64,000 nt of DNA from Succinimonas sp045124755. Its GTDB lineage: Bacteria > Pseudomonadota > Gammaproteobacteria > Enterobacterales > Succinivibrionaceae. Below are positions 59,375-64,000 of the stretch, in pieces. Under the pieces are notes generated by a model, which had not been told where the DNA came from, did no database searches, and was given only the letters and a program-made list of their open reading frames with translations. Location of the stretch: the NCBI RefSeq assembly GCF_045124755.1, contig NZ_JBGVMK010000157.1; one strand, 5' to 3'. Each line of letters opens with the position of its first letter. The stretch's first letter is position 1. Both the position numbers and the translations under genes were made by a program.

Positions 59375-62344
59375 CTACTCCAGCTGCTTCAGCCATGCCG
59401 GGCTTTCCTTTTCAATGCGATCCAGATTATCCTCCAGCTCCAGAAGCTCGGGTTCGCATTCCTCCTGGTTCTGGGTTTCCCGGAGAATTGATTCAATGGT
59501 GTTACACAGCTTCTTAATGCCGGGCATGCCGCTGTATACGGCAGAACCGGCGAATTTATGAATGATCTTAGCCAGCTCCAGGGAGGGAATATCTTCCCGG
59601 CGGGACAGGTTTTCCCGGAATTCCGGCAGGGAGTCCAGAAGCATGGTCAGCATTTCCCGGGCCAGATCCTTCTTGTTAGCGGAAACCTTCAGGGCCGCAG
59701 TCAGAGTCCAGATGGCGTTGGCATCTTCTGCGCTCCCGGCGGTCTCAGGCTCCGGCCGATCCTTTTCTGCCGGAAATGAGCCGGAATTCTGAGCCAGAGC
59801 CGCTCCTTTGGTGCCGCAGTATTTATGCACCAGGTTGCGGAGAGCGCTCTCATCCAGCGGCTTTGATAGCACATCGCTCATGCCTTCCTTGATAAAACGC
59901 TCCTGCTCCTCCGGCACCGCCAGGGCAGTAACGGCCACCACGGGGGTTTTTTGATTCTGAGTGGACTCCCGAATATTCTTCATGGTCTCCAGACCGTCCA
60001 TCCGCGGCATTTGGATATCCATGAAGATAAGGTCAAATTCCGTATGGAGACAAAGCTCCACCGCTTCCTCGCCGCTTTCCGCGGTGTAGATATTGGAGGC
60101 CATTTCTGAAAGCAGGGTTTTTATAAGAAGAAGGTTGGCCCGGTTGTCGTCTACGGCCAGAACAGTAGCCGGAAGAAGCCGGTGCCGGTCGGCGATGCTG
60201 ATGCCGGCAGGAGCCGGGGCGGCTGTTTCCAGAATCCGGGAATAATCGGGAGAGCCGTTTTTAATGGTGTAAACGCCGGCCGGAGCTTCCTCTAAGGCAT
60301 TCTCCTCCGGAATTCCCCTCAGGGCATCCAGCAGATTTTCAGGAATTACGGGTTTGGAAATTACCGAGACTTTGGGGGAGAGCCTGCTAAGCTTCTGTTT
60401 TACCATCTCGTCCATGGTGTTTACCGCAATCACCACCCGGTCAAGCTTTTTCAGGGAAAGGTTCGTAAAGTCGGCATAGAAGTGGTTGTAATCAAAATTC
60501 TTGCTGAGCCCGATAATGAGGTAGCGGCATTCATCACGATCCGGCAGGGAGGTCACCGGAGCCAGCTGGGACAGCGGGATAACGTTGAGATGCCAGTCCT
60601 CCAGCATTTTCTTAAGAGATTCCCTGACCCAGGTATTGGCTTCCACCAGCACGATCTGGCGGTGCGTCAGGCTGTCCAGCTCCTTCGGCACCGGGAGTCT
60701 GGAAAGCTCTCCCTTTTTGAGCTCCAGGTTGAAGGCAAAGGTGGTTCCTTTGCCCTTGGAGGAGGAGACGCTGATCTGTCCGTGCATTTCTTCGATAAGA
60801 TGCTTGGTGATAACCAGGCCGAGGCCGGTGCCGCCGTACTTTCTGGCGATGGAGGCATCCGCCTGGTTGAATGCCGAGAAGAGCTTCATCTGCTGCGCCT
60901 CGGTAATGCCGATACCGGTATCCCGCACCTCACATCTGATCCAGCAGGAGTTCAGGGTGCTTTTTCTGGAAGGATCCGGTTCGATTATCAGGGCCACGTT
61001 GCCGGTTTTGGTGAATTTTACGGCATTGCCAATGAGATTGGTCAGGATCTGGCCGATTCTGAGAGGATCTCCCATGAGGTTTTCCGGCACCGACTTATCG
61101 ATGGTAGCCGTAAGCTCCAGTCCGGCCTCGTGGGCTGCCGGAGTCAGGATGCGGATCACCTCGTAGGAGATTTTCTTAATGGAGATGGGGATGTCCTCCA
61201 GAGTCAGCTTGCCGGATTCCAGCTTGGTATAGTCCAGAATGTTGTTCACAATGCTGAGGAGATTGCGGGCGCACCCCTCAATGGTGGTCAGATACTCCGT
61301 CTGGGTGCTGGTGGCCGCCTGCTTTTTCAGCTGCTTGGCGAAGCCGATAATGCCGTTCAGCGGGGTTCTGAGCTCATGAGACATATTGGCGAGGAATTCA
61401 GATTTTGCCCGGGTGGCCATGGTGGCATCGGAATTTGCCTTTTTAAGGGCTTCGTTCTGATCCTCGAAGCGATCCAGGGTTTTGCGGAGGTCGTTGGTGG
61501 CCGTATCCACGCTGTACTGCATTTCGTTTCTGAACTCCTGCATGGCGCTGGTCATGGTGTTGATATAAGAGCGCAGCCGTTCCAGCTCTCCCAGCATGGT
61601 GCCGTCAACTTTAACGTTAACGTTGCCCTCTCTTATGGCATAAATGGTAGCGCTGAGCTTGTTTATGGGATCCACAATCACGCTGTTGAGGTTAATGCCG
61701 AACAGCAGGGCCACCAGAATGCCGGTGAGTATCAGGCAGAGGGTGATAATAAGATCCGTATGGGATTTAATGATGGCGCTTTCGGACAGGATATAAATGC
61801 TGACATATCCCGCCAGGGGCCGGGGATAGTTTATTTGGGGATCGGCTATTTCAGCGGATTTATTGCTCTCCCGGCTCTCCTGTGATAACTCGGTGTCATA
61901 AAGAGTCATGAGACTGGCTTCGTCATAGGCGTATATGGGCATTCTCATGATAAAGCCGTCATTGCGGTAATCCACGGTGTTCATGCTGGAGATGAAGGGC
62001 TTTTCAGCGCTCTCAAGATCCAGATAGTTCATTTCCGGGGAAATGTTGGAGGTGGCCATCATTTTGTTGTGGCGATCATAGACCGCGATGGCGAGGATTT
62101 TGGCGCTGTTCTGCCGGAAGGCCTCGTTGATGAGCCCCTGTACCATGGCCTGTTTTTTTTGCTGGATGGCAAAGCTCAGATTGGTGCTCAGGGGATAGAT
62201 GATCTGCTCTCCTTCATGGATAAGGCGGTTATTGATGTTCAGATAGCTGGTAATGGTAAAGAAGGTGGCGAGTCCGACGCCTACCAGAAATACCGGCAGT
62301 ATGGAAAACAGCAGAATTCTTGTGCGGAGGCCGTGTCTGTTCAT
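59375..62344 (-). CDS. barA: Hybrid sensor histidine kinase BarA
   Basis: Tripartite kinase that would phosphorylate UvrY and so control Csr small RNAs. 989 residues: membrane segments near 12-32 and 195-220, a HAMP domain (~220-275), HisKA with His323 in MSHELRTPLNG, an ATPase domain (NLIGNAVKFT, DTGIGI, GGTGLGL), a response-regulator domain with Asp776 in FMDIQMPRMDG, and an HPt domain with His929 in IHKFAGS. Layout and the divergent rlmD neighbour match E. coli barA. The cognate regulator uvrY is not in the window. Confidence 0.94.
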   Translation of the reverse strand: MNRHGLRTRILLFSILPVFLVGVGLATFFTITSYLNINNRLIHEGEQIIYPLSTNLSFAIQQKKQAMVQGLINEAFRQNSAKILAIAVYDRHNKMMATSNISPEMNYLDLESAEKPFISSMNTVDYRNDGFIMRMPIYAYDEASLMTLYDTELSQESRESNKSAEIADPQINYPRPLAGYVSIYILSESAIIKSHTDLIITLCLILTGILVALLFGINLNSVIVDPINKLSATIYAIREGNVNVKVDGTMLGELERLRSYINTMTSAMQEFRNEMQYSVDTATNDLRKTLDRFEDQNEALKKANSDATMATRAKSEFLANMSHELRTPLNGIIGFAKQLKKQAATSTQTEYLTTIEGCARNLLSIVNNILDYTKLESGKLTLEDIPISIKKISYEVIRILTPAAHEAGLELTATIDKSVPENLMGDPLRIGQILTNLIGNAVKFTKTGNVALIIEPDPSRKSTLNSCWIRCEVRDTGIGITEAQQMKLFSAFNQADASIARKYGGTGLGLVITKHLIEEMHGQISVSSSKGKGTTFAFNLELKKGELSRLPVPKELDSLTHRQIVLVEANTWVRESLKKMLEDWHLNVIPLSQLAPVTSLPDRDECRYLIIGLSKNFDYNHFYADFTNLSLKKLDRVVIAVNTMDEMVKQKLSRLSPKVSVISKPVIPENLLDALRGIPEENALEEAPAGVYTIKNGSPDYSRILETAAPAPAGISIADRHRLLPATVLAVDDNRANLLLIKTLLSEMASNIYTAESGEEAVELCLHTEFDLIFMDIQMPRMDGLETMKNIRESTQNQKTPVVAVTALAVPEEQERFIKEGMSDVLSKPLDESALRNLVHKYCGTKGAALAQNSGSFPAEKDRPEPETAGSAEDANAIWTLTAALKVSANKKDLAREMLTMLLDSLPEFRENLSRREDIPSLELAKIIHKFAGSAVYSGMPGIKKLCNTIESILRETQNQEECEPELLELEDNLDRIEKESPAWLKQLE

Positions 62345-62536
62345 GGGAACCTTCAGCTTGGGAAAAACGCAGCAGGGGCAGCCCCGGGGGTTTTTACGGT
62401 ATAATCTGTCAAAAGCTTAGTGCAATTTTAACAAGAATAGCCTTGATTAAACCATTTATTAAAGCAAAAACAACGGGCGGGTTTGCGTTCTTAGGTTCTC
62501 TCCCCGCTGCTCTGTAAAGTCATAAGGTCTCCGTTT

Positions 62537-63898
62537 ATGGTCAAGTTTTATAAGCCTGAAGCAAAAAAAGCGTCTCCCAAGCATTTTTCAGTGGTGATTA
62601 CCGATGCCGATATCAAAGGAAAGGGGCTGGGCAAAAGAGAAGACGTAACCTGGTTTGTGTCCGGGGCTCTGCCAGGAGAGGAGGTGGTGGTCAGGGAGCT
62701 TTCCCGGAAGGGCAATGTGGGCGAGGCGGAGCTTATCAATGTTCTTAAGCGTTCTCCGGAAAGACAGGAGCCGGTCTGCCGGTATTTCGGGAAATGCGGC
62801 GGGTGCAGTCTCCAGCATATGTCGGAAAGGGAGGAGCTTCTCTGCAAGGTTAACGGCATCAAGAGACTGATGAACAAGGTGTTCCGGCTGGAAATTCCGG
62901 AACCGGACAGAGCGGAAACCGGCGCCCGTTACGGGTATCGGAGATCCCTGAGGCTTTCTGTTCAGGGGGATCGCCGGGAAATTCACCTGGGCTTTCGTCA
63001 GGAGAAGAACAGCAAAATCGTTGAAATCACCGAGTGTCCGGTGCTGAAGGAGGAGCTTTCGCACTTGATCCAGCCCCTTCGGGAGACTCTTCTCAAACTT
63101 TCCAACTACAAGCTTATCGGGCATCTGGAGCTGGTATCCGGCAACAATGGCAAAGCCGTGCTGGTAAGAACCATCAACGTGCTTCCGGAATGCGACGAGG
63201 AGCTTTTCCGGGAATTCGGGAACCGGGAGAAAACGGCCGTGTACCTCCAGATCCGTCATGAAAAGGGCCGGGAAGACCTTGTGCAGAGGGAAGAGCTCAA
63301 GTTTCTTAATCCGGAGATTTTCGGGGGAGAGCGGCTCTGGTATGACGATGCCGGGGTAAAGGTGTCATTCACTCCCGGGGATTTCATCCAGGTTAACGGC
63401 GAAATGAATGCCCGGATGGTGGCTGCGGTGACGGAATATCTGGATCCCGCTCCCGATGATGAGATTTGGGATCTGTTTTCAGGAGGCGGAAATTTTGCTC
63501 TGGCACTGGCCGGAAAGGTGAAGCATGTATACGGCATTGAGGTGGTGAAAAACATGGTTCAGGAAGCCGGGATGAATGCCGAGGCTCTGGGGATTTCCAA
63601 TGCGGAGTTTATCCTCCAGGATCTTTCCGATGATTTTGAGAAGACCGTCTGGGCCAAAAGTCAGGTGAACAAGGTGCTTTTGGATCCTGGCAGGCAGGGC
63701 GCCGACAAGGTTATGCAGCATCTTATCAGAAAGAAGGTGCCCCGGGTGGTTTATGTTTCGTGCAATCCCCTTACCATGATCCGGGATTTGAAGCCTCTTC
63801 TGGAAAACGGGTATGTTTTTGAGAAATGGAGCGCTTTCAATATGTTTCCGAACACGGAACACGTCGAGACGGTAGTTTTACTGTCAAGGGAGAAATAA
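62537..63898 (+). CDS. rlmD: 23S rRNA (uracil-1939-C5)-methyltransferase
   Basis: SAM-dependent rRNA methyltransferase with an iron-sulfur cluster. 453 residues. N-terminal TRAM domain, cluster cysteines CRYFGKCGGC plus ECP, SAM motif LFSGGGNFALALA, LLDPGRQGADK, and catalytic Cys in YVSCNPLTM. A TATAAT near 62400-62405 may be its -10. Divergent from barA. Confidence 0.95.
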   Translation: MVKFYKPEAKKASPKHFSVVITDADIKGKGLGKREDVTWFVSGALPGEEVVVRELSRKGNVGEAELINVLKRSPERQEPVCRYFGKCGGCSLQHMSEREELLCKVNGIKRLMNKVFRLEIPEPDRAETGARYGYRRSLRLSVQGDRREIHLGFRQEKNSKIVEITECPVLKEELSHLIQPLRETLLKLSNYKLIGHLELVSGNNGKAVLVRTINVLPECDEELFREFGNREKTAVYLQIRHEKGREDLVQREELKFLNPEIFGGERLWYDDAGVKVSFTPGDFIQVNGEMNARMVAAVTEYLDPAPDDEIWDLFSGGGNFALALAGKVKHVYGIEVVKNMVQEAGMNAEALGISNAEFILQDLSDDFEKTVWAKSQVNKVLLDPGRQGADKVMQHLIRKKVPRVVYVSCNPLTMIRDLKPLLENGYVFEKWSAFNMFPNTEHVETVVLLSREK

Positions 63899-63911
63899 AG
63901 GTGGCTAAAAT

Positions 63912-63969
63912 GCCCTAAAATCAAAGGTTTAGCGAGATTTGTGTTTTTTACTCGTGATGATTTTAGGGC
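63912..63969. repeat. Long inverted repeat downstream of rlmD
   Basis: GCCCTAAAATCA (63912-63923) and TGATTTTAGGGC (63958-63969) are perfect arms separated by 34 bases that contain a shorter CGAG/CTCG pair. It may be a terminator of rlmD, or the end of a mobile element continuing outside the window. Confidence 0.65.
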
Positions 63970-64000
63970 GTTTTGGACTGAATGAAAAACTACACTTTAG

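Noticed and set aside
60482..61885. 467-codon plus-strand frame opposite barA
   Set aside because: Overlaps conserved kinase domains on the other strand; the translated protein is low-complexity and Gly/His-rich.
63912..63969. Integron attC site
   Set aside because: The arms do not fit the RYYYAAC/GTTRRRY core sites, and no integrase or cassette is nearby.
1..64000. tRNA, rRNA genes or CRISPR arrays
   Set aside because: No cloverleaf-like sequence, rRNA segment or regularly spaced direct repeat with unique spacers was noticed. A covariance-model scan would be needed to exclude small RNAs.

Overview
The window looks like the chromosome of a gammaproteobacterium that degrades starch, most likely a relative of the Succinivibrionaceae (Aeromonadales). 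This is inferred from gene order and content; no 16S rRNA gene is present. Several blocks match the Escherichia coli order: rpoE-rseABC-lepA-lepB-rnc-era-recO, barA divergent from rlmD, yggS-proC with yggT-yggU next to pilTU, and argE divergent from an argCBFGH cluster. The S10, spc and alpha ribosomal operons are fused end to end.

Layout. 1-8640: three GH13 starch enzymes: the 3' part of a MalS-like alpha-amylase, a Klebsiella-type PulA lipoprotein, and a second pullulanase lipoprotein with a CBM26-like module. 8801-15802: arginine biosynthesis (argE divergent from argCBFGH) with a paired ARG-box operator. 15917-29886: S10, spc and alpha operons. 30047-31096: a second, divergent RNA polymerase alpha subunit gene beyond rplQ, so the genome carries two rpoA genes about 0.6 kb apart. 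31335-33497: a MalS-type amylase lipoprotein. 33569-38242: an unknown acidic protein, an L,D-transpeptidase, parC and plsC. 38249-43148: yggU, yggT, proC and yggS (minus strand) and pilT-pilU. 43323-45285: a FecCD/BtuCD-type permease and ATPase without a binding protein. 45307-50575: an orphan hicB, nadB, ribA and a large membrane protein resembling an O-antigen ligase or PglL. 50900-59248: the sigma-E operon and lepA-lepB-rnc-era-recO. 59375-63898: barA and rlmD.

How the genes work together. The GH13 enzymes carry lipoprotein signals where the N-terminus is visible, and together would debranch and hydrolyse starch outside the cytoplasm. The fused ribosomal operons end in a duplicated alpha subunit, which suggests an RNA polymerase with two kinds of alpha. 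The rpoE block couples envelope stress to protein export (lepA, lepB) and RNA processing.

Main points for a second look: (1) the two rpoA genes, whose N-terminal domains have lost different conserved motifs while both C-terminal domains stay intact; (2) two arrays of DnaA-box-like 9-mers at 44944-45041 and 45838-45893, in opposite orientation and sharing identical 9-mers, the first inside an AT-rich insertion in an ABC ATPase gene; (3) promoter and terminator elements nested between the spc and alpha operons and ahead of the second rpoA; (4) a RecO with a long acidic tail. All calls come from reading the sequence and from family knowledge; no database search was run.
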